DNA from: Prostheceraeus crozeri
Lineage: Eukaryota; Platyhelminthes; Polycladida; Euryleptidae
Assembly (NCBI GenBank): GCA_907163375.1
Contig: CAJQUW010008614.1
Coordinates: forward strand, 124,001 to 188,000
DNA length: 64,000 nt
Direction: 5' to 3'
Each line of letters opens with the position of its first letter. Position 1 is the first letter of the stretch. This document shows positions 19,369 to 29,385 of this stretch, piece after piece. The position numbers and the translations under genes were made by a program. Below the pieces are notes generated by a model. It was not told the DNA's origin and did no database searches. It saw only the letters and a list, made by a program, of their open reading frames with translations.

Positions 19369-19440
19369 TTTTTAGGATTAAATTTGACGTTTGGGAAAAA
19401 ATATTTACGTTAATATTTGCGCTAAGATTTACGTTTATGA

Positions 19441-20327
19441 TCAAGATGTACGTTTGTGAATGGACAACAACTTCGAGATAACTTTATTAATTGTCTGTTG
19501 CACTTTATCTATTGCGTCAAGTAGCGTGTGATGTACTTTAATTTCTTTTCTATTAACTTGCATTTTCTGCTGATTCATCTTCAACGCCGCTTTAAGAGCA
19601 TTTAACTTAATTTTAAGAACATCTAGTTGTCTTTTAATAGAATCTAACTGTTCTTTATTTTCTTTAGAGTTTTCTTGTAAATTTTTCTTTAATTCATTTT
19701 CTAAATTGATTTTAAGAGTTTTCATTTTATCAACTTTTTGATTAAGTGAGTTTACTTCATTTATTATTCTATTCATCTTTTTCATTTGTTGAGTAATTTT
19801 AGAACTCAATTCATCAACACTTTTTTGGAATGTAGTTTGTAACTGCTTTAATTTTTTTTAATTCTTTCAGGTAGTTTTTCTATTTTATCTTCTAATTGTT
19901 CTTTCAATAATTTTATCTGATGTTTATTTTTAATTACAGCAGATTTTAAATTTAAAGAAAGTAATATTAAAACTTTTGATTGTTCAGAAATCTTTTTAAA
20001 AAGTTTTGCTATATCTGCTTCTAGCTCTCTATCCTTTTTATCAAGTTTTAATAATTTTTCGTTTAATGATTTGTCATTAAGTTTTAGCAACTTTAATTCA
20101 TTCATCAGTGAAACCATAACATCGTTTATATATTTTTCTTTTAAGTCATTGATTTGTGTATCAACATATTGTTTATTTGTTAACTCTGTATTTTGTTGCG
20201 GAAGAATAGAAAGATGCAATGGACCAGATAAAACGTCTCCAGTTTTCATGATATAATTTTCTATTTCTATTTCTAATTCACGATTATTTGGGATATATGC
20301 ACCTCCACCAACATTTGGTAACATCAT
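19441..20327 (-). pseudogene. Fibre-like coiled-coil protein, frameshifted
   Basis: The N-terminal part (19848-20327, 159 codons) contains GDVLSGPLHLSILPQQNTEL followed by TNKQYVDTQI, a motif pattern seen in phage and virus tail-fibre proteins. A long lysine/glutamate/leucine coiled coil follows. The frame ends in a run of eight A, and the coiled coil resumes in another frame (KLKQLQTTFQKS, then 19441-19809), so both parts were one protein of about 295 residues. The apparent start of the second part is a TTG and not a real start. A trimeric capsid fibre or spike is inferred. The shift lies in a homopolymer and could be an assembly error. Confidence 0.5.
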
Positions 20328-20429
20328 TTTTAAAACAATAAAAAAGTAATTTTTTATATAATGAGAAAAAAATAAAATGTTTTCTAATAAAAATAAAAAA
20401 ATAAAATTTTTTCTAATAAAAATAAAAAA

Positions 20430-21827
20430 ATGGATAAAGCAAATTTAAAAAAATTATATTCGTCCTCATCATCCTGTTCTGCTTATTCGACGAGATCAAC
20501 GGGATTTGAAAATAAATGTTTTGATAATAATAATAATAATAATCCATGTATAGATGTTAATATTTTATTTGAATTACAAGCAGAAATATTTAGAGAACAG
20601 ACTAAAGGTTTACCTTCTATAGAAACTAATTATTGTATATTTCCTGGTGATCCATTTATTAAATTCATGGAGATTGTAAGTAAATATAATGATGTTGCAT
20701 ATGTAGAATTAAATAAAGAAAATATGGTTATAATAGGTCATAATAATGTTTACGGATTTATTAGAGCAGTTTTGCCGATTAGTAATACTGATTGGATAGA
20801 AACTAAAATTATTAATTATATTAATATTAAAGAATTAGTTAAAAAATTAAAATCTTTCTCAAAGGAAAAAATAAGATTATTTGTTGATGAACAAAACCAA
20901 TATAATATTCATATCGAGAGTAAAAAGCATAATGAAGAATTATTATGTCAAGTTTATTATAGAGATACAATTTATAAACAAGAAACATTAGAAATGCCCC
21001 AAAGATATGATGATACATATATAGGTTTATATTCAAACTTAAACATTAATTTGTTAAAATTTTACATCAATGGTTTGGCCCAACAAGAGAAAATTTATAT
21101 GTGGACAACACCTTATACGTGGACTACACCTTATACTATTAACAATGACCATAATCATAATCATAATAAACGAACCGAAGGTTCTAGGGCTTTGCCCGAT
21201 CTTAAAGAATCTTATGATAATAATATAGATGATGATAATATAAATGATGATTCTGAAACATCTGAAAATGGTGTAAATGGCAAAAAAGATTATAAAAATA
21301 TTAGTAATTATAAAAATTTAAGTGAAGAAAAATTTATATCTCATACTGATGTACATGATATTAATACTACATATAATCAAAATTTATCTAAATTTCATTT
21401 TCTTACAATTGAAAATAATAATGATGGTATAGTTGAAGATACTGTTAGACAACTATGTGTCGGGTCTACAAAATTTAAATTAGGATTTACATCTAATCAA
21501 TTTAAAATTTTATCATCTTTAATAAAAACTAAAATTGATTCAGATTATGATGGTGTTATTAAATTTTCCAAAAGAGAACAAAGACCAATATTTTTCTCCA
21601 TTATATTATTATCAGATAAAAAATGTAATTTAGAGGTAGATATTCCAATAACAGAATGGTATCCTATCAGGGAAAGGCATCCTATACCAAAAAGTGTAAT
21701 TTATGATGTTGAAGAATCAATTTATGATGATGATGAAGAATCAATTGATGATGGTGATGAAGAATCAATAGTTAGTGAAAAAAAATTTAAATTATCTTTT
21801 GATAAAACGTTATATGATAAAGCTTAA
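20430..21827 (+). CDS. Putative sliding-clamp-like (PCNA/Rad9 fold) protein, 465 aa
   Basis: No sure family match. Residues about 70-165 have a pattern close to the first PCNA-type domain: a helix FIKFMEIVSKYND, strands, then a second unit INIKELVKKLKSFSKEKI followed by IRLFVDEQNQYNIHIES. A low-complexity acidic and Asn/His-rich linker (about 240-310) is followed by a second unit (about 345-410): FKLGFTSNQFKILSSLI, then RPIFFSI, which resembles Rad9-type clamps. It lies upstream of PolB on the same strand, which fits a replication role. A double-hairpin element at 21171-21200 is read in frame as KRTEGSRALPDL. The C-terminus has acidic repeats (DDEESI). The fold assignment is an inference from pattern only. 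Confidence 0.35.
   Translation: MDKANLKKLYSSSSSCSAYSTRSTGFENKCFDNNNNNNPCIDVNILFELQAEIFREQTKGLPSIETNYCIFPGDPFIKFMEIVSKYNDVAYVELNKENMVIIGHNNVYGFIRAVLPISNTDWIETKIINYINIKELVKKLKSFSKEKIRLFVDEQNQYNIHIESKKHNEELLCQVYYRDTIYKQETLEMPQRYDDTYIGLYSNLNINLLKFYINGLAQQEKIYMWTTPYTWTTPYTINNDHNHNHNKRTEGSRALPDLKESYDNNIDDDNINDDSETSENGVNGKKDYKNISNYKNLSEEKFISHTDVHDINTTYNQNLSKFHFLTIENNNDGIVEDTVRQLCVGSTKFKLGFTSNQFKILSSLIKTKIDSDYDGVIKFSKREQRPIFFSIILLSDKKCNLEVDIPITEWYPIRERHPIPKSVIYDVEESIYDDDEESIDDGDEESIVSEKKFKLSFDKTLYDKA
21171..21200. repeat. Double-hairpin element inserted in frame in the clamp-like gene
   Basis: GAACC-GAA-GGTTC, TA, GGGC-TTT-GCCC with the same CG and CGAT borders as the 3656 element; the two 30-bp copies differ by one base. 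It is translated in frame and falls within the low-complexity linker of the protein. Confidence 0.85.
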
Positions 21828-23835
21828 TATGATAAAACTTAATGTGATAAAGAAAATAAAATAACTTAGGAACGTGAAATATATAATAATATATAATAAC
21901 TCTCAAGACCTAGTTATTAGAATGTTTATATCTAAAATTAAAACACAATTTTTTTCTTTAAAAAATGAAAAAATGGAAAATACCAAGTTTTATTGTAACT
22001 TATGTAAAAAAAAGTTGCAAACAAAAAGAAGTTATCGATCTCATTTAAATAGTAAATTGCATTTACAAAATGTAGAACGAGTTGATGAAGGAAATATATT
22101 AAAATTAAATAGTTATAAAAACTATCTAGAAACATTGCCTACTGATATAAAAGTTAAAAAAATGTTTGATGATTATTCACATTCGGAATATAAAAAAGTT
22201 TTTAATAGTGAAGATGAGACCCTACCAGATGGAAGATATTTATTTAGCGATACTGATGAATTTGATGAAGCTATAACAGATATAAACAGATATAAAATAT
22301 TTATTTAATGAATCTGTTGAACATAATGAACCGATAAAAGTTCGATATTCTATCCAACTTTTTCAAAATATTTAAGAATGCTTTTAAATGTTATATGAAT
22401 GTAGAAGTACTTTATACAAAAAATGGACCTGGTGGAATTCCTGAAGAAATAATACAAGGACATTTTACAAATTCACAAGAAATTCATAATATAAATGATA
22501 TACAACCCATATTTGAATCGATGATAAATAAATTAGAAAATTGTATAATTGAAGCCCAGTTACGTGAATCTGGTTGGAGATTTGTTAAAATACTATCTAA
22601 GAAAATAGTAATTGATAAATATAAAAATAATACTGGTGGTAGTTATGATCCTTTACCTTTCAGTTCACCACAAATAATCAACATAAAAAATGAAGATGAT
22701 TATTGTTTTCTGTGGAGTATTATAGCACATTTACATCCTGCAGAATATCATAAAGAAAGACTAAGTCATTATAATAAAGAAGAATACATAAAGGAATTTG
22801 ATCTATCGGATGGTTTAGATGAATTTCCATATGATTATAATAGGTTAATAAAGTTTCATAAAAAGAATAAAAATTTAATAGAAGTAAATGTTTTTGAATT
22901 AAATGTGAATTATGTTTCTATTGGTAAAATTACTCCACTTTACTCAGATTCAAAAAAATTTTATTTGAATAATAAAAATTTATGTCAATCAGAAATAGTA
23001 TATAATGATAGGGGAAATTACATGCATCATAATATTTTTTACCAAGGAAATATAATATGTACTGAAAAATTTGAAATTGTTAAAACACTATCACCAATAA
23101 TGATTAATCATAATAATTATAAAGGACGTAATGATGATTATAATTACAAATATTCATCCTTATCTTTAGAATATCAACAAAAATTACAAACTTTAAATGA
23201 AATTTTACAAAAATGTAAAACAGATTATAACAACAAACAAAAATATTAGTACAAGAATATGGCCATAAATATCAAAATAAGATAGAAACGATACAAAAAT
23301 GAAATGAAGACAATAAAGAATTAAATAATGAAGAAAATGAAACCAATCAAAAAATAAATGAATGTTTAAAAAAATGTCAACAACAATATAAAGAACAATA
23401 TGATAAAGAATATAGTTATCAGTTACAAATATTAAATCAAAATTTTCATCGAAATACATTTAATCTTACAAAAGAAATTAATGAAACACATGAAATATAT
23501 AAAGATAAATTTGAAAAATTAAAACAAACAAAACAACCAGCACAAGCGAATATATTATATTATCAGGGTCATTTTATATTGTGTAAAGATGTTTCTATAT
23601 TTACAAAAACTTCAGATAATGCTAATTTTCCTTGTCTCCAATGTATGACGAGCTTTAGAACTAAAGAAGAAATGAATAGACATTTGGAGAATTGCCAACA
23701 AAATGAAGCAGTTGAAAATACTTTTCCTAAAGATGATTATTTAATATATAATAGACATTATTTGAAAAATAAAGTACCCTTTACTATTTATCGTGATTTC
23801 GAAGCATATAATGTTAATATGACACAAAAGCACGG

Positions 23836-23909
23836 GACATCGGAGATGTCTTCCAGGGCTTCGCCCGATTCTGAAAATGGTACGGGCCAAGCCCTAGAAC
23901 CTTCGGTTT
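23836..23909. repeat. Two palindromic inserts in PolB, opposite orientations
   Basis: GACATC-GGA-GATGTC plus GGGC-TTC-GCCC (23836-23866), then GGGC-CAA-GCCC plus GAACC-TTC-GGTTT (23884-23908) in the reverse orientation. They lie between the Exo I and Exo II motifs and keep the frame. Confidence 0.8.
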
Positions 23910-24240
23910 ATAATTATGAAAAAAGTGCATCTGAACAAAGTAAAGAAAAATATTTATTTGAACAAAAACCATTATGTTGGGGAATGTACATTTATTCAAA
24001 TTATCCTGAATTATTTAAATCAGAATATTATCAATACTATGGTGAAGATAGTTCAGAAATGTTTACAAAGACAGTAGAAGAATTACAAGGACGTTTTTCA
24101 CAATTGCTTGAAACAAATATACCAATGCTTCCATTAACGGATGAAGAAAAAATTAATTTTGTTAATGAAACAAATTGTTATTACTGTGGAAAAGAATTTA
24201 CAAAAAATCATAAAAATGGCAAAGGTAGATATCTTGATAA

Positions 24241-24262
24241 GCGAAGCGACGGCTCTGCCGTC
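24241..24262. repeat. Palindromic insert in the PolB zinc-binding insertion
   Basis: GC-GAA-GC followed by GACGGC-TCT-GCCGTC (24248-24262), a perfect 6-bp stem with a 3-nt loop. It is translated as KRSDGSAVK between the CxxC and HDH parts of the zinc-binding region. The frame is preserved. Confidence 0.8.
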
Positions 24263-26439
24263 AAAGTAAAAGATCATGATCATCTAAATGGATTATATAG
24301 AGGTGCAGCACATAATTCTTGTAATCTTAATGCTAATAAATTTAAATATAACTTTGTTCCTCTATATTTCTATAATGGTTCTAAATATGATTTCCATTTA
24401 ATAATGAAAGATTTATTTTCATCTGAAAAATTGCAGCAACAACAAATAAATGTACTATGTAAAACAGAAGAAGAATATTTTTCAATGCAATTAGGTTGTA
24501 TTAGAATTTTAGATGCATTTAGATTTTTTACTCCTTATTCATTAGATGTTATGGGAAAAACTTTGAAATCTGAACAATGTAAAATATTAAATAAATATAA
24601 TTTAAAACCTTTAAAAGGAATATTTCCGTATGAGTACATAACTGGAGATTTTAATTCTGTGAATAAAATTATGGAAGAAAAACAACTTCCTCCAATAAAT
24701 AAATTTAAATCAACATTAAAACAATCACAATTATCTGAAGAAAACTATGCTGAAGCTGCAAAAAATTGGAGAGAGTTAAATTGTAAAACAATGTATGATT
24801 ATACAATGAAATATCTACAGATAGATGTATTAATACTAGCTGATCTTTTTGAAAACTTTCGTGACATGTGTTTGGAATATTACGGAATAGATCCATGTTA
24901 TTGTTATTCTACACCAGGTTTAACATGGTTAGCAGGATTAAAACATACAAATGTTAAACTTAAACATTATAAAGAGAATACATATGATAAATTATTATTT
25001 TTTGAATCTGGAATTAGAGGTGGAGTTTCATCAGTTTTAGGTAATCGTTATGTACAGTGTTACAATAAAAAAGTAAATACTGATGATTATGGAATAATGA
25101 AACCTTTATCTCCAGAAGAAAGCGATCAGTTTATAAAATTGTTTAATCAAAATATAGAAGGACTTATATCAAATGAAGAGAGTCAACCAGCAGTTGATGA
25201 AATCATGAGAGAAAACTATTTGTTATATTATGATTTTAATAGCTTATATTCTTCTTGCATGATACAAGAATTACCAACAAGTGAAATGTCATGGTGTAAT
25301 ATTCTAGATTATCAAAAAACATATGATGGAAATTATAATCATGGTTATATATATGAAGTTGATTTAGTATATCCTGATTATATAAAAGGTGCAACAAAAT
25401 ATTTTCCTTTCTGTCCAGAAAACAAAATTCCCAATATAGAAGAATTTTCAGATTATCAAAAATCTATAATTCCTAAGAAATACAGACCAACAAAAAAACT
25501 TATGTTAACACAAAGTAATAAAGGAAAGTATGTTGTTGAACGAAGAATACTAGATTGGTATTTAGAACATGGAATGATTCTCACCAAAATACATCGAAAA
25601 CTATTTTATCAAAAATCTAAATGGTTAAAAAATTATATAGAGTTCAATATTGAAAAACGTAAAATAGCTAAAAGAAATAAAGATGATTTTGGAAACGTGT
25701 TCTTCAAATTAATGAATAATGCATTTTATGGTAAGACTTTAGAAAATGTGCGTAATAGACAAAATATTGAAATAGTTTATGATAAAGATAGGTTTCAAAA
25801 TTTAACAAGGAAACCTACATATAAAAGAACTACTAGATTTAGTGATGAACTATGTGCTGTACATTTACGTCGAATTAGCGTAAAACATGATAAGTTTAAT
25901 TTTATTGGATTCACTATATTAGAATTAGCTTAACTATTTATGTATAGATTTACATATGATTATTTAGCACCTGCTTATGGCAAAAACTATAAATTACACT
26001 TTACAGACACCGATTCTGTTTTCTTAGAATTAACAATACCGTATAATTCTTCACTTGATGAAGAAATTAATAAAAAAAAAGATATCATCCATCCTTCAGA
26101 ATTATGTAAAGTAAAAGATGAATTAGAAGGAAATGAAGATTTCATAACAGAAGCTATATTTTTAAAATCCAAATGTTACTGTTATGATACAACTAATAAT
26201 ATCAAAACACATAAAACATTAAAAGGAATTTCAAAGGCATCAGTGGCTAATCAAATAACATTTCAAGATTATAAAAATGCATTATTTAATAATGAAATAA
26301 AAACAGCATGTAATTATAGACTTAATTCAAAGAAACATAAAATTTATTTAAAAGAAGAACATAAATTAGCATTAGATCCATTTGATGATAAAAGAAAATT
26401 TTACCTGATGGAATAACTACTTCACCTTTTTAAAGTTTA

Positions 26440-26569
26440 TTTATTATTATTTAAATCCGTCTAGAAAAAAATTTTATTATTTAAATCAGTCTAGAAAAAA
26501 ATTTTTTATTATTTAAATCAGTCTAGAATAAAAATTTTATTATTTATTACTCAGTATAAAAATTTTTTA
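26440..26569. repeat. Tandem repeat, about 33-bp units
   Basis: TTATTATTTAAATC(A/C)GTCTAGA is repeated three times between the convergent ends of PolB and the ATPase gene. Confidence 0.8.
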
Positions 26570-27337
26570 TTACTCAGTAAACAAATCTTCTATAACTCTA
26601 TCATGAATTTTTTTATCAATATTAATTGTGATAAATCCATAATCTTTTCACCAAGCATTGTTACACGATTGTTTAAATTCATCTTTATTTCTTACACATA
26701 AATCTCTTAACAAATCACATAAGTTTCTTGCATTTATTTCAAATAGCATAAATATATTTGCATTCTTTCTAATAACACTTCCATCTAATGAATACGTACT
26801 TTGTGTTAAATAAAATACACTACAGTTATTATGTCTACCTCTTGTGAAATAATTTCTCTGAACTGACTGATTTCTATCATTAACACAATCATCAAAAATT
26901 ACACAATGTTTCATTGTTTTTTATCTAGTTTACTAGGATCTTGCATATTACCACTATCATCTATTAATTGTATCTTTATATGCTTGTTTTTATTGGTTTC
27001 AACTAACTGATTAATTTTTGCTGCTTCTTCACACCACGAACCTATTTCTTCTTCATCTTCAGATTTTTCATATTCTTTGAATAATGAAGCAATTGCTGTT
27101 TTTTTCAGATTATTTTCAAATCCATATTTTAAAAATTGATAGACGGGTTGTTCTGCTGTTGTTGTATAAATTATAAGATTGTTATAATCCAAAAAATTTG
27201 GAGTCGTTAAAATTTTAAATAATAGATATGTTTTTCTACATCCTGATCTTCCGCAAATAACTGACAAAACTTTATTAGATAAATTCGGATGATGATTAAA
27301 TTTAAGTTTTTTTATTTAATGGTAGTACTTCACTCAT
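26570..27337 (-). pseudogene. Genome-packaging ATPase (FtsK/A32-like), frameshifted
   Basis: Motor that pumps DNA into capsids. The start is an ATG at 27337 (MSEVLPLNKK); the frame then changes at a run of seven A, continues with the Walker A region VICGRSGCRKTYLL, changes again at a run of six A near 26918, and continues with Walker B KHCVIFDDC and the YFTRGRHNNCSVFYLTQS motif typical of Polinton ATPases. An in-frame TGA at 26648 is followed by the expected C-terminal region (KDYGFITINI) ending at 26570. In Walker A the second glycine of GxxGxGKT is Arg (GRSGCRKT), which should impair ATP binding. Both frameshifts are in homopolymers. Confidence 0.85.
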
Positions 27338-27426
27338 TTTTTAATCAAAATTTTATTTTTATTTTAAAAGAAGAAGAATAAAAATAATAATAAGAAGAAG
27401 AAAATTAAACTTCTCTAGCTTCGCGT

Positions 27427-27552
27427 GGGAGTTTATACCTCCCGAACGGGAGTTTATACCTCCCGAACGGGAGTTTATACCTTCCGAACGGGAGTTTATA
27501 CCTCCCGAATGGGAGTTTATACCTCTCGAACAGGGGCTTATACCTCTCGAAC
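27427..27552. repeat. 21-bp tandem array, six units
   Basis: The unit GGGAGTTTATACCTCCCGAAC is repeated with few changes. Each junction forms CTCCC-GAAC-GGGAG, a perfect hairpin, and on the minus strand each unit contains TATAAA. The array lies about 90-215 bp upstream of the ATPase start and just past the end of the penton gene (both minus strand), so it could be a promoter-like region or an expanded relative of the palindromic elements. Confidence 0.85.
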
Positions 27553-27563
27553 CAAAAGATCTA

Positions 27564-28325
27564 TCATAATCTCTTCACCTCCAAATTTATTTCTTGTCCT
27601 TTTTCATCAGTGATTCTAATGTTAATGTTGTTAATAGTTTTTCTTGTAATAGGGAAATATATTAATGTTTGTGGAATTACATTTAGTCTATAACCAATGG
27701 GTACAGTAAAAGCTGGAAAACTGAATATTAAATTTGACAATTTACCATTTATATATCCTTCTTCAATAATGTCACAATGTACAACAATTGAATTTATTTC
27801 AGTTATTTTTGGAATCTTCTCACCTAAATGATAGCCTTGACTATAGGTTTGTTTATTAAATCCTAATAGCTTTGACAATGATCTATCATGATTAAAATCA
27901 ACTTGATGATTTTTGTCTAAAGTAAGAGAAAATTTATTAACTGCCGGTTCAACTGCAAAATGTAATTGTTTCTTATCTTTAAATGGTATACCTAAATTTC
28001 TCTTAATTTCATTTGATATTGATTCAACTTCGTAAGAACCAGGAAAAAAAGTTAGTATTTTCCATGTTTTGCCTTTATCAGTAGAATATCTAAATTGGTC
28101 ATTCACATCTTTGATAACGTTTTGAATAGTGTTAAATGTAGAGAAACTAGTCAATGCAATTTGATAATTTTTATTTTGTTCCAAATGTAGAATGGGTTCT
28201 AAATTACAAGTGTGTGATGAAGTAGTTGTTATAATTTTTAACGTCGTACTAAATTTTGATGAACCCAAAATCTCTATCAAATTTTCTAAATGATTATTAA
28301 TTTTGTCTAAATCTGCTGAACACAT
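27564..28325 (-). CDS. Polinton penton (minor capsid, single jelly-roll) protein, 253 aa
   Basis: Vertex protein of the virion. The family signature near the C-terminus is clear: IVVHCDIIEEGYINGKLSNL, then SFPAFTVPIGYRLNVIPQTL, then IYFPITRKTINNINIRITDE. A central FRYSTDKGKTWKILTFFPGS-type segment is also usual. The length is normal for the family and the frame is uninterrupted, making this one of the few intact virion genes of the complete Polinton. It is on the same strand as the ATPase and the downstream-encoded minor proteins. The start is ATG with MCSADLDK. Confidence 0.85.
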   Translation of the reverse strand: MCSADLDKINNHLENLIEILGSSKFSTTLKIITTTSSHTCNLEPILHLEQNKNYQIALTSFSTFNTIQNVIKDVNDQFRYSTDKGKTWKILTFFPGSYEVESISNEIKRNLGIPFKDKKQLHFAVEPAVNKFSLTLDKNHQVDFNHDRSLSKLLGFNKQTYSQGYHLGEKIPKITEINSIVVHCDIIEEGYINGKLSNLIFSFPAFTVPIGYRLNVIPQTLIYFPITRKTINNINIRITDEKGQEINLEVKRL

Positions 28326-28347
28326 TTTTTAGTTAAAATTTTGAATA

Positions 28348-28423
28348 AATATTATAGATAAAAATCGTAGATAAAAATCATAGATAAAAATCATAAATAA
28401 AAATCATAGATAAAAATTAGAAA
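28348..28423. repeat. 15-bp tandem repeat
   Basis: ATAGATAAAAATC-type units repeated about five times in the gap between the penton gene and the next gene. Confidence 0.8.
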
Positions 28424-28440
28424 CAACATATTTCAGCTAC

Positions 28441-28466
28441 GGGCGAAGCCCTAGAACCATCGGTTC
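28441..28466. repeat. Double-hairpin element forming a gene end
   Basis: GGGC-GAA-GCCC, TA, GAACC-ATC-GGTTC. On the minus strand its TAG linker is the stop codon of the 28451-29264 gene, and the last four residues of that protein (NRWF) come from the insert. Confidence 0.8.
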
Positions 28467-29264
28467 GTTATACTTTTATAATCCTCTTCATTTAGAATCT
28501 TCTTTTCCAGCAGTCTTTTCAATATAGCATGAATTTCATTGAAACTAGAATTATGTCCTTCTTTTATTGCCGATATTAAAATATTTAATCTATTTAGTAA
28601 TTCTTGTGGATCATCTGGTAAAAATACAGTTGTTTCAGTTTTAAAACCTTTTCCTACTTCAACTCCCGTTGATAATAAATTTTCTAATTGTTTATAACGT
28701 CTAAGAGATTTTACTGCACTAACTCTATCTAACATAGCTTTATATTTTATGAGATCTCCTACAGCATAATTTTTTAAATCTGCTCCTCTTAAAAGATCAA
28801 CAAAATTTCTATCTAAATTAAAAGGAGATTTATCTGGTGAAAAAATTAGACCTCGAAAAGGTTGTGGAAATATTTCTTTTTGTCCGAGATAAAATCTAGG
28901 TATTGTTTTTCCATCTATAAATGAAATAGAATGTTCAAATTGCATAGATTTTGGTAATTTCTTATTAATGTTTGATTCTAGTAATCCATAGTCATCTAAT
29001 GTAGTTTTGTGCTCTGGATCTGTTATATCAATTTGTTTATCATTATTTGTAAGTTCTTTTTCAAGAGTTTTAAATGGTTTCATAGTTTTTTCAAAATCAG
29101 TTTTTACTTGCTCGGTTTGGTGCATTTTTTTCAAACATATCAGATTGAATACCAGCTTTCATCATTCTATGTTGAAGATGATTTTCTTTCATAATATTTC
29201 TTTGTTTTATTAACTCTTCTAATTGTTTTATTCTTTTGAAATTATCAGCTCTAATTTTATCCAT
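28451..29264 (-). pseudogene. Polinton protein of unknown function, frameshifted
   Basis: The gene starts at 29264 with MDKIRADNFKRIKQLEELI, a charged helix, changes frame in a run of seven A near 29117, and continues as a 227-codon frame. Its position between the penton and membrane-protein genes and its helical C-terminus (LLNRLNILISAIKEGH) suit one of the conserved but uncharacterised Polinton virion-associated proteins, but I cannot name it. The C-terminal end is set by a palindromic insert (28441-28466). The frameshift is in a homopolymer and may be an assembly error. Confidence 0.5.
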
Positions 29265-29385
29265 TTTTAAAATATAATATTTGAATTTTGTGGTAACATT
29301 GGAATACAGCAAAAACATTTTACTGAACAAATTATTTTTTTATTGCTTTGTTGTCTAACATCTTTTCGTTTAAAGTTTTCTCGTT

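Larger units (their letters stand above)
21973..26433 (+). pseudogene. Protein-primed family B DNA polymerase (Polinton PolB), multiply broken
   Basis: Replicative polymerase of the element. An N-terminal C2H2 finger (FYCNLCKKKLQTKRSYRSHL, 21979-22060) leads into the Polinton-type N-terminal region (GWRFVKILSKKIVIDKYK). A second finger (PCLQCMTSF) precedes the exonuclease: YRDFEAY (Exo I), NGSKYDFHL (Exo II), YLQIDVLIL (Exo III). An inserted zinc-binding region (CYYCGKEF, KDHDHLNGLYRGAAHNSCN) is typical. Polymerase motifs: YDFNSLYSSCM (A), KLMNNAFYGKT (B), FTDTDS (C). Breaks: frame changes near 22300, 22384, 23240 and 26403, in-frame stops near 22372, at 23300 and at 25931. Longest open piece 23303-25933. 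Two hairpin inserts are translated in frame (23836-23907, 24241-24262). About 1,490 codons in total. The start is the ATG at 21973 with purine context. Confidence 0.9.

Noticed and set aside
21874..22308. Separate C2H2 zinc-finger gene upstream of PolB
   Set aside because: The following sequence in the next frames (YLFNESVEHNEP, then RYSIQLFQNI) leads into the PolB N-terminal region, so it is the broken 5' part of PolB.
26905..26925. Programmed -1 frameshift in the ATPase gene
   Set aside because: The run of six A is not in the phase of a canonical X XXY YYZ slippery heptamer, and another homopolymer break lies upstream, so an indel is the simpler reading.
27425..27613. Open frame with repeated GVYTSRT units
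   Set aside because: It is only the translation of the 21-bp tandem array; no support for a protein, and it runs antisense to the genes around it.
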